A stretch of 64,000 nt of DNA from Pseudorhodoferax aquiterrae (GTDB lineage Bacteria > Pseudomonadota > Gammaproteobacteria > Burkholderiales > Burkholderiaceae_C). The notes below the pieces were generated by a model. That model was given only the letters and a program-made list of their open reading frames with translations. It had not been told where the DNA came from and did no database searches. The stretch is taken from positions 248,001-312,000 of the forward strand of contig NZ_BMYK01000001.1 in assembly GCF_014652235.1 (NCBI RefSeq), in the 5' to 3' direction. Both the position numbers and the translations under genes were made by a program. This document shows, in pieces, positions 8,086-16,758 of this stretch (position 1 is the stretch's first letter; each line of letters starts with the position of its first letter).

Positions 8086-9168
8086 ATGGCAGGACCTTTG
8101 CAGGGACTTCGGGTGGTCGAGATGGCAGGCATCGGGCCGGGCCCGTTCTGCGCGATGCTGTTCGCGGACATGGGCGCCGAAGTGCTGCGCGTGGAGCGGC
8201 CCGGCAGCCGGCGCAATCCGCACGACATCCTGGCGCGCGGCCGCACCGTGCTGCCGCTGGACCTGCGGGCCGAGGGCGCGGCCGAGCAGTTGCTGCAGAC
8301 CATCGCGCGCGCCGATGTGTTGATCGAGGGCTTTCGCCCTGGCGTGATGGAGCGCCTGGGCCTGGGCCCGGACCTGTGCCTCGCGCGCAACCCGCGCCTG
8401 GTGTACGGCCGCATGACGGGCTGGGGCCAGCACGGGCCACTGGCCCAGGCGGCCGGGCACGACATCAACTACATCGCCATCAGCGGCGCGCTGCACGCCA
8501 TCGGCCGCTCGGGCGAGACGCCGGTGCCCCCCCTGAACTACGTGGGCGATTTCGGTGGCGGCGCCATGCTGCTGGCCTTCGGCATCCTCGCGGCGCTGCA
8601 CGAGAGCAAGGCCTCGGGCCAGGGCCAGGTGATCGACGCGGCCATGACCGATGGCGCGGCCCTGCTGTCGGCCATGATGTACGGCATGAAGGCCGCCGGC
8701 CAGTGGAACAACCAGCGCGGCGAGAACCTGCTCGACGGTGCCGCCCACTTCTACGACACCTATGCCTGCGCCGACGGCAGGTACGTGGCCATCGGCGCGA
8801 TCGAGCCGCAGTTCTACGCGCTGCTGCGCGAGCGCTGCGGCATTGCCGACGATCCGGCCTTCGACGCACAGCTGGACCATGCGCGGTGGCCGCTGCTCAA
8901 GCTGCGCATGGCCGACCTGTTCCGCACACGCACGCGCGACGAATGGTGCACGCTGCTGGAAGGCACGGACGCCTGCTTCGCGCCCGTGCTGGACTGGGAC
9001 GAGGCGCCGGCCCACGCGCACAACCGCGCGCGCGGCACCTTCGCCGAGACGGGCGGCATGGTGCAGCCCGCGCCCGCGCCGCGCTTCAGCCGCACGCCGC
9101 CCGAGCTGCCGCCAGCCCAGTCGCCGTACGATGCCGCCACGCTGCTGGCGCGCTGGTCTGCGCGCTGA
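8086..9168 (+). CDS. CaiB/BaiF (class III) CoA transferase or racemase
   Basis: A 360-residue protein of the formyl-CoA transferase/alpha-methylacyl-CoA racemase family. It moves CoA between carboxylic acids or epimerises 2-methylacyl-CoAs. The start [20 protein letters not shown] is nearly diagnostic of the racemase-like branch, and the catalytic candidates of that branch are present: His in GHDINYIA and Asp in NYVGDFGGG. Starting at 8086 uses the GAGGAGG ribosome site; an in-frame ATG at 8050 lacks one. It heads a six-gene operon of acyl-CoA genes preceded by the regulon palindrome. Racemase versus transferase cannot be settled here, although the retained His/Asp pair favours racemase. Confidence 0.88.
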   Translation: MAGPLQGLRVVEMAGIGPGPFCAMLFADMGAEVLRVERPGSRRNPHDILARGRTVLPLDLRAEGAAEQLLQTIARADVLIEGFRPGVMERLGLGPDLCLARNPRLVYGRMTGWGQHGPLAQAAGHDINYIAISGALHAIGRSGETPVPPLNYVGDFGGGAMLLAFGILAALHESKASGQGQVIDAAMTDGAALLSAMMYGMKAAGQWNNQRGENLLDGAAHFYDTYACADGRYVAIGAIEPQFYALLRERCGIADDPAFDAQLDHARWPLLKLRMADLFRTRTRDEWCTLLEGTDACFAPVLDWDEAPAHAHNRARGTFAETGGMVQPAPAPRFSRTPPELPPAQSPYDAATLLARWSAR

Positions 9169-9191
9169 CCAGCAACAACGAGGAGACAAGC

Positions 9192-10748
9192 ATGCAACTG
9201 ACCCAGTCCCTGCACAAGGCGCTGCGTGAGAAGCCGCAGGCCACGGCCGTGGTCTTCGGCGAACGCCGCAGCAGCTTCGCGCGGCTGCACAACCGCGTGG
9301 CGCGCGTGGCCGCCGTGCTGCGCCAGCTCGGCATGGCGCCGGGCGACCGCGTGGCCATGCTGGCCATGAACTCCGACCACTACGTCGAGTACCTGTTCGG
9401 TACCTGGTGGGGCGGCGGCGCGATCAACCCTGTCAACGTGCGCTGGAGCCCGCAGGAGATCGCCTACTCGCTGGACGACTGCGACACGCGCATCCTGCTG
9501 GTCGACCAATTCTTCGCCAAGCAGGTGGCCTCGCTGCGCGACCTGTCCAAGTCGCTCAGGACGCTGATCTACGTCGGCGAGGGGCCTGCGCCCGAGGGCA
9601 TGCTTTCGTTCGAAGCCCTGCTGGCCGCGGCCGAGCCCGTGGAGGACCTGCGCCGCCAGCGCGACGACCTGGCCGCCGTGATGTACACGGGTGGCACCAC
9701 GGGCCGGCCCAAGGGCGTGATGCTCACGCACAGCAACCTGTATCTCAACGGCCTGGCCTCGGCCGCCGCCGTGCCGCGCGCCTGGCAGGTGCAGGCCCTG
9801 GTCACGGCGCCGTTCTTCCACGTCGCCGGCTGCGGCCTGTCGCTGCAGATGGTGCTGCGCATGGCGACCCAGGTCGTCATTCCGTTCTACGAGGAGGTGG
9901 CGGTGCTGCAGGCCATTGCACGCGAGCAGGTCACCGAGACCTTCCTCGTGCCCACCATGGTCAAGCGGCTCATCGAGCACCCGCGCTTTGCCGAGTTCGA
10001 CGTGAAGAGCCTGCGCATGGTGCTGTACGGTGCCGCGCCCATCGATGCCACCTTGCTGGGCCAGGCCATGGCCGCGCTGCCCGGCGTGCACTTCTGCCAG
10101 GCCTATGGCATGACCGAGCTGGCGCCCACCATCGCCGTGCTGCTGCCCGAGGACCACCTGCCCGGCCCCCACCAGGCCAAGCGTCTGCGCTCGGCCGGCA
10201 AGTCGGTGCCGATCGCCGAGATCAGCATCCGCGACCCCGAGAACAACGAGCTGCCGCCCGGCCAGGTCGGCGAGATCTGCGCGCGCGGCCCCATGGTCAT
10301 GCAGGGCTACTGGAACAAGCCGGCCGAGACCGAGGCCGCGCTGCGCGGCGGCTGGATGCACACGGGCGACGGCGGCATGATGGACGAGGAGGGCTACCTC
10401 TACGTGGTCGACCGCATCAAGGACATGATCGTGAGCGGCGGCGAGAACGTGTATTCGGCCGAGGTCGAGAACGCGCTGGCGCAACTCGATGGTGTGTCCA
10501 TGTCCGCCGTGATCGGCGTGCCCGACGAGAAGTGGGGCGAGCGCGTGCACGCCGTCATCGTGCAGCGCCCCGGAGCGGACCTGGACGAGGCCGCCGTGAT
10601 CGCCCACTGCAAGACCCTGATCGCCGGCTACAAGTGCCCGCGCAGCGTGGAGTTCCGTACCGAACTGCCCGTGTCGCCAGCCGGCAAGCTGCAGAAGTTC
10701 GTGCTGCGCGAGCCCTACTGGAAGGGCCGCGAGCGGAAAGTGAATTGA
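9192..10748 (+). CDS. AMP-forming acyl-CoA ligase
   Basis: A 518-residue ANL-superfamily ligase that adenylates a carboxylic acid and transfers it to CoA. Core motifs are present in order: P-loop MYTGGTTGRPKGVM (A3), YGAAP (A4), QAYGMTELAPT (A5), HTGDGGMMDEEGYLYVVDR (A7), KDMIVSGGENVYSAEVE (A8) and the C-terminal catalytic lysine in SPAGKLQKF. It is preceded by GAGGAGACAAG, a leader seen before several genes here. It probably activates the substrate of this operon. It resembles the ligase at 51764 throughout, including the shared tail HCKTLIAGYKCPRSVEF, so the two are paralogs. Chain-length or ring preference is not readable. Confidence 0.92.
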   Translation: MQLTQSLHKALREKPQATAVVFGERRSSFARLHNRVARVAAVLRQLGMAPGDRVAMLAMNSDHYVEYLFGTWWGGGAINPVNVRWSPQEIAYSLDDCDTRILLVDQFFAKQVASLRDLSKSLRTLIYVGEGPAPEGMLSFEALLAAAEPVEDLRRQRDDLAAVMYTGGTTGRPKGVMLTHSNLYLNGLASAAAVPRAWQVQALVTAPFFHVAGCGLSLQMVLRMATQVVIPFYEEVAVLQAIAREQVTETFLVPTMVKRLIEHPRFAEFDVKSLRMVLYGAAPIDATLLGQAMAALPGVHFCQAYGMTELAPTIAVLLPEDHLPGPHQAKRLRSAGKSVPIAEISIRDPENNELPPGQVGEICARGPMVMQGYWNKPAETEAALRGGWMHTGDGGMMDEEGYLYVVDRIKDMIVSGGENVYSAEVENALAQLDGVSMSAVIGVPDEKWGERVHAVIVQRPGADLDEAAVIAHCKTLIAGYKCPRSVEFRTELPVSPAGKLQKFVLREPYWKGRERKVN

Positions 10749-10869
10749 CCACCCCGTTTGGACTTCTCACTGCGTGTAGAAGTCCCATCCCCCTCAAGGG
10801 GCGCACCCAGCGGTCCGGCAGAGCCGGTCCCGCGGGTGCACTGGCATGGCCTGCTCCGTGGCCTTGCGA
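10748..10869 (+). repeat. 122-bp intergenic repeat, copy 1
   Basis: The gap between ligase and acyl-CoA dehydrogenase begins with a block that recurs at 51565-51689, again directly after a gene of the regulon. Shared elements are a perfect hairpin GGACTTCT...AGAAGTCC, a CCCCCTCAAGGGG stem-loop, a GC-rich hairpin region, and the tail CTGGCATGGCCTGCTCCG. Most positions are identical over the block, far above chance. It overlaps the ligase stop codon by one base. Confidence 0.85.
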
Positions 10870-10941
10870 GGCGCTGCTTGCAGGCCGGCACTTGGACTGC
10901 GGGCGGCTTGCGTGATGGACTACTGAGAGAAAGAGACAAGC

Positions 10942-12090
10942 ATGAGCATCGATTTCCGCCGCTCCTGGATGGACGAAGACCTGTCGCTGTTCCGCGACAA
11001 CGTGGTGCGCTTCATCGAGACCGAGATGCAGCCGCACGACGAGGCGGCCCGCAAGAACGGGCATGTGGGCCATGCGCTCTGGCGCAAGGCCGGCGAACTG
11101 GGCCTGTTGTGCACGGACATCCCCGAGGAATACGGCGGTGGTGGCGGCGACTTCCGCCACGAGGCCGTGATCCACGAAGAGATGGCGGCACGCGCGCTGT
11201 CGGGCATGAGCGTGGGCGTGCACTCCATCGTCGCGCACTACTTCCTGAACCACGGCACCGAAGACCAGAAGCGCCACTACCTGCCCCGCCTGGCGCGCGG
11301 CGAGATCGTCGGCGCCATTGCCATGACCGAGCCCGGCGCCGGCTCGGACCTGCAGGGCGTGCGCACGCGTGCCGACAAGGTGGAAGGCGGCTACGCCTTG
11401 CATGGCTCCAAGACCTTCATCTCCAACGGCTTCCTGGCCGGCGTGGTGCTGGTGGTCGCCAAGACCGACCCGACCCAGGGCGCCAAGGGCACCTCCATCC
11501 TGGTCGTGGACACGCAGGACACGCCGGGCTTTCGCGTGGGACGCGTGCTCGACAAGATCGGCCTGAAGGCGCAGGACACCTCCGAGCTGTTCTTCGACGA
11601 CGTGCGCGTGCCGGCCAGCGCCGTGCTGGGCGGCAAGGAGGGCCAGGGCTTCTTCCAGCTCATGGGCGACCTGCCCTACGAGCGGCTCATCATCGGGGTC
11701 TCTTCGCTGGCCGCGATGGAAGGCGCCTACCGCGCCACGCTGGACTATGTGCGCGAGCGCAAGGCCTTCGGCAAGCCCGTGGCCGAGTTCCAGAACACCA
11801 AGTTCAAGCTGGCCGAGATCGCCACGCAGATCAAGGTCGGCCGTGCCTTCATCGACCGCTGCGTGGAAGACCTGGTCGCCGGCAGCCTCGACACCGCCAC
11901 GGCCTCCATGGCCAAGCTCTGGGGTTCCGAAGCCCAGGGCCGGGTCGTCGACGAATGCCTGCAGCTGTTCGGTGGCTACGGCTACATGAACGAGTACCTG
12001 GTCGCGCGCATGTACACCGACGCACGCATCCAGCGCATCTACGGTGGCACCAACGAGATCATGAAAGAAGTGATCTCGCGCGCGCTGTGA
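10942..12090 (+). CDS. acyl-CoA dehydrogenase
   Basis: A 382-residue FAD enzyme that introduces the alpha-beta double bond into acyl-CoA and passes electrons to ETF. Family signatures are AIAMTEPGAGSDLQGVRTRA (flavin-binding), the ACAD C-terminal block LFGGYGYMNEYLVARMYTDA, and the catalytic base region RIYGGTNEIMKEV, where the Glu is the usual base. The ATG follows AGAGACAAG. The next gene starts within its stop codon (GTGA overlap). It is 50-60% alike by eye to the dehydrogenase at 58160, especially in DIPEEYGGGGGDF and related stretches, so the two probably act on related substrates. Confidence 0.94.
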   Translation: MSIDFRRSWMDEDLSLFRDNVVRFIETEMQPHDEAARKNGHVGHALWRKAGELGLLCTDIPEEYGGGGGDFRHEAVIHEEMAARALSGMSVGVHSIVAHYFLNHGTEDQKRHYLPRLARGEIVGAIAMTEPGAGSDLQGVRTRADKVEGGYALHGSKTFISNGFLAGVVLVVAKTDPTQGAKGTSILVVDTQDTPGFRVGRVLDKIGLKAQDTSELFFDDVRVPASAVLGGKEGQGFFQLMGDLPYERLIIGVSSLAAMEGAYRATLDYVRERKAFGKPVAEFQNTKFKLAEIATQIKVGRAFIDRCVEDLVAGSLDTATASMAKLWGSEAQGRVVDECLQLFGGYGYMNEYLVARMYTDARIQRIYGGTNEIMKEVISRAL

Positions 12091-12887
12091 GTCCCGAAGT
12101 GTTGCAGGTGGAGGAGCGCGGCGGCGTCGCCTGGCTCACGATGAACCGGCCCGAGCGCCTGAACGCGCTCGACCCGGCCCTGACCGACGCGCTGCGCCAC
12201 TACTTCGAAGGCCTGAACGCGCGCAGCAGCGCGCGCGTGGTCGTGCTGCAGGGCGCGGGCCGGGCCTTTTGTGCGGGCCTGGACATCAAGGACACCACGG
12301 CGCAAGGCGGCGGCCAGCGCGGCGTGGAGGAGATGCTGGAGAAGCAGAAGAGCATCCGCGACATCATGCTGGCCATGCGGCGCTGCCCGCAGCCCATCGT
12401 CAGCGTGGTGCAGGGCGCGGCCAGCGGCGGCGGTTTCGCGCTCGCGCTGGCCTCGGACATCCGGCTGGCCACGCCGGATGCGCGCATGAACGCGGCCTTC
12501 ATCCGCATCGGCCTGTCGGCCTGCGACGTGGGCGTGAGCTACTTCCTGCCGCGCATGGTGGGCAGCTCGGTCGCGGCCGAGTATTTGCTGACGGGCCGCT
12601 TCATGGAGGCGCAGCGCGCCTACGCGCTGGGCCTGGTCAGCCGTGTCGCGCCGCTGGCCGAGCTGCAGGCCGATGCGCAATCGCTGGCCGAGGACATGCT
12701 GCGCGCCACGCCCGTGGCGCTGCGCCTGACCAAGGACGCGCTGGGCCTGGCCATCGACGCGCCCAGCATGGAGGCCGTGATCGCGCTGGAGGACCGCAAC
12801 CAGGTGCTGTGCACGCAGACCGGCGACTTCCGCGAAGGCATGAACGCCTTCCTCGAGAAACGCGCGCCCCGCTACACGGGCCGTTGA
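12087..12887 (+). CDS. crotonase-fold enoyl-CoA hydratase/isomerase with altered active site
   Basis: A 266-residue crotonase-superfamily protein that starts with GTG inside the stop of the preceding gene. CoA-binding and oxyanion motifs are intact (AFCAGLDIKD, GAASGGGFALALASDI). The two glutamates used by classical hydratases are replaced: the GGGCE position reads GGGFA, and the second Glu position is Phe. Instead GLSACDVGVSYFLPR carries an Asp like that of delta-3,5-delta-2,4-dienoyl-CoA isomerase. An isomerase or other non-hydratase reaction is therefore as likely as hydration. Co-transcribed with dehydrogenase and a dienoyl-reductase-like SDR, which supports a role with unsaturated or cyclic acyl-CoAs. 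Confidence 0.86.
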   Translation: MSPEVLQVEERGGVAWLTMNRPERLNALDPALTDALRHYFEGLNARSSARVVVLQGAGRAFCAGLDIKDTTAQGGGQRGVEEMLEKQKSIRDIMLAMRRCPQPIVSVVQGAASGGGFALALASDIRLATPDARMNAAFIRIGLSACDVGVSYFLPRMVGSSVAAEYLLTGRFMEAQRAYALGLVSRVAPLAELQADAQSLAEDMLRATPVALRLTKDALGLAIDAPSMEAVIALEDRNQVLCTQTGDFREGMNAFLEKRAPRYTGR

Positions 12888-12900
12888 AGGAGACATTCCC

Positions 12901-13800
12901 GTGACATTGGACGACCTCATGTACAAGCCCGGCCTGCTGGCCGGCAAGCGCTACCTCGTGACCGGCGGCGGCAGCGGCCTGGGCCGCGTGATGAGCGAGG
13001 CCCTGGTGCTGCTGGGCGCCACGGTCTACATCTGCGGCCGACGCGAGGGCGTGCTGGAAGAGAGCGCACGCGAACTGAGTGCCGCGGCCGGCCCGCAGGA
13101 CGGCCGCGCCATCGCCATGGGCTGCGACATCCGCAAGGAGGAGCAGATCGCCGCCATGCTGGACCGCATCTGGGCCGACGGCGGCGCGCTGGACGGCCTG
13201 GTCAACAACGCGGCCGGCAACTTCGTGAGCCGCACCGAGGACCTGTCGCCGCGCGGCTTCGACGCGATCGCCAACATCGTGTTCCGCGGCAGCTTCATGA
13301 TGACGCTGGACTGCGGCAAGCGCTGGCTGGCCGAGGGCAAGCGTGCGGCCGTGGTTTCCATCCTCACGACCTGGGTCTGGAACGGCTCGGCCTTCACCGT
13401 GCCCTCGGCCATGTCCAAGGCCGGCCTGCACGCGATGACGCAGTCGCTGGCCGTCGAATGGGCCGGCCGCGGCATCCGCTTCAACGCCATCGCACCGGGC
13501 CTGTTCCCGACCGAGGGCATGAGCGCGCGGCTGAACCCGGGCGGCGGCGAGCACAAGACCGAAGGCAACCCCATGGACCGCAATGGCCGCATGCCCGAGC
13601 TGGCCAACTTGGCGGTGCTGCTGCTGGGCCCGGGGGCCGACTACATCAACGGCCAGACCATCGCCATCGACGGCGGCCAGTACCAGGCCACGGGCGGCAA
13701 CTTCGCGCGCATGCGGTCCTGGACCGACGAGGACTGGCAGCGCGCGCGCGAGAACATCGCCGGCCAGGACGCCAAGGACAGGAGGGCCCGCCTTGCTTGA
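12901..13800 (+). CDS. SDR oxidoreductase, 2,4-dienoyl-CoA reductase-like
   Basis: A 299-residue short-chain dehydrogenase starting at GTG after an AAGGAGAC site. The nucleotide-binding VTGGGSGLG and NNAAGNF motifs are present, but the usual Tyr-x-x-x-Lys is SAMSK: the Tyr position is Ser while Lys is kept. This substitution is typical of 2,4-dienoyl-CoA reductases and trans-2-enoyl-CoA reductases, which place the Tyr elsewhere. The C-terminal extension with RSWTDEDWQRARENI also fits that group. NADPH-dependent reduction of an unsaturated acyl-CoA is the best guess. The next gene starts eight bases before this stop. Confidence 0.83.
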   Translation: MTLDDLMYKPGLLAGKRYLVTGGGSGLGRVMSEALVLLGATVYICGRREGVLEESARELSAAAGPQDGRAIAMGCDIRKEEQIAAMLDRIWADGGALDGLVNNAAGNFVSRTEDLSPRGFDAIANIVFRGSFMMTLDCGKRWLAEGKRAAVVSILTTWVWNGSAFTVPSAMSKAGLHAMTQSLAVEWAGRGIRFNAIAPGLFPTEGMSARLNPGGGEHKTEGNPMDRNGRMPELANLAVLLLGPGADYINGQTIAIDGGQYQATGGNFARMRSWTDEDWQRARENIAGQDAKDRRARLA

Positions 13801-14620
13801 AGAACGCCTGCTGCACGGCCGCGTGGCCGTGGGCGTGGACGCCGATGGCGTCGCGCAGGTCCGGCTCGCGCGGCCGGACAAGATGAACGCGCTGGACATG
13901 GACATGTTCGATGGCCTGGTCGCCGCCACCGAGCTGCTGCAGGCCACGCGCGGCGTGCGCGCCGTGGTGCTGCATGGCGAGGGCCGGTCCTTCTGCGCCG
14001 GCCTGGACATGTCGCGCTTCGGCCAAATGCGCGAGGGCGCGCAACTGGACGGCCTGTCGGCCCTGCAGGCGCGCACGCACGGCCCTGCCAACCGGCCGCA
14101 GCAGGTGGCCTGGGGCTGGCGCGCGCTGGGCGTGCCCGTGATCGCGGCCGTGCAGGGCGTGGCCTTCGGTGGCGGCCTGCAGGTCGCGCTGGGGGCCGAC
14201 GTGCGCCTGCTCGCGGCCGATGCGCGCATGTCGGTCATGGAGATGCGCTGGGGCCTGGTGCCGGACATGGCCGGCATCGCGCTGATGCGCGAACTCGTGC
14301 GCGCCGACATCGCGCGCGAACTGGTCTACAGCGCGCGCATCGTCGAGGCCGAGGAGGCCTGCCGCATCGGCCTCGGAACCCGGTTGGCGGCCGACCCGCT
14401 GGCCGAGGCCCTGGCCATGGCGCGCGAGATCGCCGGCCGCAACCCCGACGCCGTGCGCGCGGCCAAGCGCCTCATGAACCAGACCGCCGACGGCGACGAG
14501 GCCCAGCTGCTGCTGGCCGAGTCGGTCGAGCAGCAGCGGCTGATTGGCAGCGCCAACCAGCGCGAGGCGGTGGCGGCGGCGATGGAGAAGCGCGCGGCGC
14601 GCTTTCAGGACCCCGCCTGA
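13793..14620 (+). CDS. crotonase-fold enoyl-CoA hydratase/isomerase, second in operon
   Basis: A 275-residue crotonase relative. The start is taken as TTG at 13793, seven bases after AGGAGG, since no ATG or GTG fits; it overlaps the SDR stop by eight bases. It shows RSFCAGLDMSRF and GVAFGGGLQVALGADVRL. The first hydratase Glu is Gln here (GGGLQ), while the second is kept in SVMEMRWGLVPDMAG, a pattern common in a crotonase subgroup often annotated only as family protein. It closes the six-gene operon, with the relic of a Bug gene beyond. Exact reaction unknown. Confidence 0.84.
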   Translation: MLEERLLHGRVAVGVDADGVAQVRLARPDKMNALDMDMFDGLVAATELLQATRGVRAVVLHGEGRSFCAGLDMSRFGQMREGAQLDGLSALQARTHGPANRPQQVAWGWRALGVPVIAAVQGVAFGGGLQVALGADVRLLAADARMSVMEMRWGLVPDMAGIALMRELVRADIARELVYSARIVEAEEACRIGLGTRLAADPLAEALAMAREIAGRNPDAVRAAKRLMNQTADGDEAQLLLAESVEQQRLIGSANQREAVAAAMEKRAARFQDPA

Positions 14621-14629
14621 ACAGGTTCG

Positions 14630-15045
14630 GGCCCAGTTCCCGAAGGACTGGTCGTTCTTGACGACGTCCTTCCAGCGCGCGATGTCGTCGTCGATGAAGC
14701 GCTGGAACCGCTCGGCCGGACCGGGCCCGCGCACGAGGCCGCTGCGCGTCGCCAGGCGGCCGAGGACCACCGGATCGGCCCAGACCTCGTCGACGGCCGC
14801 ACGGCGCTGGCCCACCACCGCATCGGGCAGGCCAGCCGGCCCCCTGCTCCCGTCGCAGACCCCGATGTCGTAGGCCGGGTGGGCGGCGTCGCCGAAGGTC
14901 GGCACGCCCGCGCCAGCCCATGGACGGCGAGGTGATGCGGCCCACGGCCGTGTCGCCCGGCAGCGGGTCGGTCCGCGCGCCGATCTGCCCGCCCGTCAGC
15001 GCACCCAGTGCATCGGCGCCGCCCTCGACAGATGCGGGCGATCTT
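14630..15045 (-). pseudogene. Bug/TctC receptor relic, frameshifted and truncated
   Basis: Two reading frames of the minus strand together resemble the C-terminal half of a Bug receptor. One (about 15035-14900) contains GGADALGALTGGQIGARTD, the typical receptor stretch after YKG; another (14905-14632) contains VPTFGDAAHPAYDIGV, then ADPVVLGRLA and the ending FIDDDIARWKDVVKND. The frame changes near 14900, the stop codon is missing, and the N-terminal half is absent: homology ends where AT-rich DNA begins near 15050. The gene is dead. It marks an old breakpoint beside the polysaccharide cluster. Confidence 0.75.
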
Positions 15046-15134
15046 GCCGTGCCGCATGGTGAGAGAGACATCAACCGTATTGTTTAATCGAATGCAATAT
15101 CTTCATTTTGTCTACTTTTAGTGCTGTTTGGATA

Positions 15135-15164
15135 TTGACTTGCACAGATCCATAGCACGATATT
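15135..15164 (+). promoter_or_regulatory. possible sigma-70 promoter of the polysaccharide cluster
   Basis: TTGACT (15135-15140) and GATATT (15159-15164) with an 18-base spacer lie in a conspicuously AT-rich stretch, 15060-15290, otherwise unlike this high-GC window. No gene was found in that stretch. The elements precede the glycosyltransferase gene by about 150 bases, leaving a long leader. Assignment rests on consensus match only. Confidence 0.4.
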
Positions 15165-15315
15165 GAGGTGAGTGCGTACCGAGTTGCATAGAGTTCACAA
15201 CTGTCACATGCAGTTGTTCTATTCTCAACAAACAGTCTCTGTCAAAAACTACAATTGTGTACGTTGAGGTACTGTTTTTTGTGGGGCTTCGCATTGCGTG
15301 CGGAGAGGGGGAGCC

Positions 15316-16758
15316 TTGAAAAAAATACCAAGGTGCGGTTGCTGGGGCCGCATGCCAGCGCAGCGCTGGCTGCGCGCCGCGTGGGGGGCCGTTGCCATCG
15401 CCGGTGTGCCGGGTGCGCGGGCTGGTGCCATGTCGCTGACGATTTCCAGCCCTTTGGGCGACGCCTGGGCATGGTCGCTGGGCGGGCTCATGGGACTGGT
15501 GATGGTGTTGCTGACGGTCTACACGGCGCGCCACTACGTCTTCTCGCTGAACCGCCTGTTCAGCCGCCAGCGCAACCCCTACGCCAGCCTGGTCCACGCC
15601 GAATGGCCCCGCGTGACCATCTTCGTCGCCGCGCACAACGAAGAAGACGTGATCCGCGACTGCCTGGAGAACCTGATGCGCGTCGACTACCCGGCCGATC
15701 GCATGCTGGTGGTGCCGGTCAACGACCGCTCGACCGACCGCACGCGCGAGATCGTCGACGAGGTCGTCTCACGGTTTCCAGGCCGCATCCGGCCCTTCCA
15801 CCGCACTGGCGGCAAGCCCGGCAAGGCTGCGGCGCTCAAGGACGCCACCGAGACCGTCGACACCGACTTCATCATCGTCTTCGATGCGGACTACATGCCC
15901 TCGCGCGGGCTGATCCGCCGCCTGATGGCGCCGTTCTTCGACCCCGAGGTCGGCGCCGTGATGGGCCGCGTGGTCCCGCTCAACGTGGGCGCCAATCTGC
16001 TGACCCGCTTGCTCGACCTGGAGCGCTCCGGCGGCTACCAGGTCGACCAGCAGGCGCGCATGAACCTGGGGCTGGTGCCGCAATACGGCGGCACCGTCGG
16101 TGGCATCCGCATCAGCGCACTCCAAGCCGTGGGCGGCTGGCACGACGACGTGCTGGCCGAGGACACCGACCTGACCTACCGGCTGCTGCCGGGTGGCTGG
16201 CGCACGGTCTACCACAACCGGGCCGAGTGCTATGAGGAAGTGCCGCAGAACTGGTCCGTGCGCATGCGCCAGATCAAGCGCTGGTCCAAGGGCCACAACC
16301 AGGCCATGGTGCGCCACAGTGCCGCGCTGCTGCGCCAGCCCGATCTGCGCTGGACCGAGCGCATCGACGGCGCCTTGCTGCTGGGCGTCTACATGATGTC
16401 GCCCGTGCTGCTGTTCGGCTGGGTGCTCAGCGTGCTGATGTACTTCACGGTCAGCATGCAGTGGCTGGCGCCTGCGCTGATGGTCATGGCCTTCATGGCC
16501 CACAGCGCGCTCGGCAACTTCGCCGCCTTTTTCGAGATCGCCACCGCGACCCACCTGGACCGCTCGCGCCAGCGCATCCGGCTGCTGGCGTTCTCGTTCC
16601 TGGGCTTCATCGTGAGTGCCGTGGCCATCATGCGTTCGGTCTACGAGCAGGTGCTGACCGACCGGCTGCCGGGCGGCAAGTTCCAGTGGGACAAGACCGT
16701 GCGCTACCGCCGCGCCAGTCCGGTCGTCGCCATGCCTCCTGCCAAGGCCGGCCCGTGA
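15316..16758 (+). CDS. processive family 2 glycosyltransferase (polysaccharide synthase)
   Basis: A 480-residue membrane synthase of the cellulose/PNAG/hyaluronan type, polymerising a sugar from its nucleotide donor and probably extruding the chain. The GT-A catalytic set is complete: NDRSTDRT (136-143), FDADY (189-193), AEDTDLTYRLL (281-291, the catalytic Asp) and QIKRWSKGHNQ (319-329, the QxxRW motif). One helix at about 53-75 precedes the domain and at least three follow. The start is uncertain; TTG 15316 was taken because GGAGAGGGGGAG lies just upstream, and GTG 15298 or ATG 15352 are alternatives. It heads a chain of overlapping genes with deacetylase-like proteins and WecB. Confidence 0.88.
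   Translation: MKKIPRCGCWGRMPAQRWLRAAWGAVAIAGVPGARAGAMSLTISSPLGDAWAWSLGGLMGLVMVLLTVYTARHYVFSLNRLFSRQRNPYASLVHAEWPRVTIFVAAHNEEDVIRDCLENLMRVDYPADRMLVVPVNDRSTDRTREIVDEVVSRFPGRIRPFHRTGGKPGKAAALKDATETVDTDFIIVFDADYMPSRGLIRRLMAPFFDPEVGAVMGRVVPLNVGANLLTRLLDLERSGGYQVDQQARMNLGLVPQYGGTVGGIRISALQAVGGWHDDVLAEDTDLTYRLLPGGWRTVYHNRAECYEEVPQNWSVRMRQIKRWSKGHNQAMVRHSAALLRQPDLRWTERIDGALLLGVYMMSPVLLFGWVLSVLMYFTVSMQWLAPALMVMAFMAHSALGNFAAFFEIATATHLDRSRQRIRLLAFSFLGFIVSAVAIMRSVYEQVLTDRLPGGKFQWDKTVRYRRASPVVAMPPAKAGP

Noticed and set aside
14648-14660. TCGT...ACGA palindrome resembling the regulon motif
   Set aside because: It has only 4-base arms with wrong spacing, and lies inside the dead Bug gene with no promoter element beside it.
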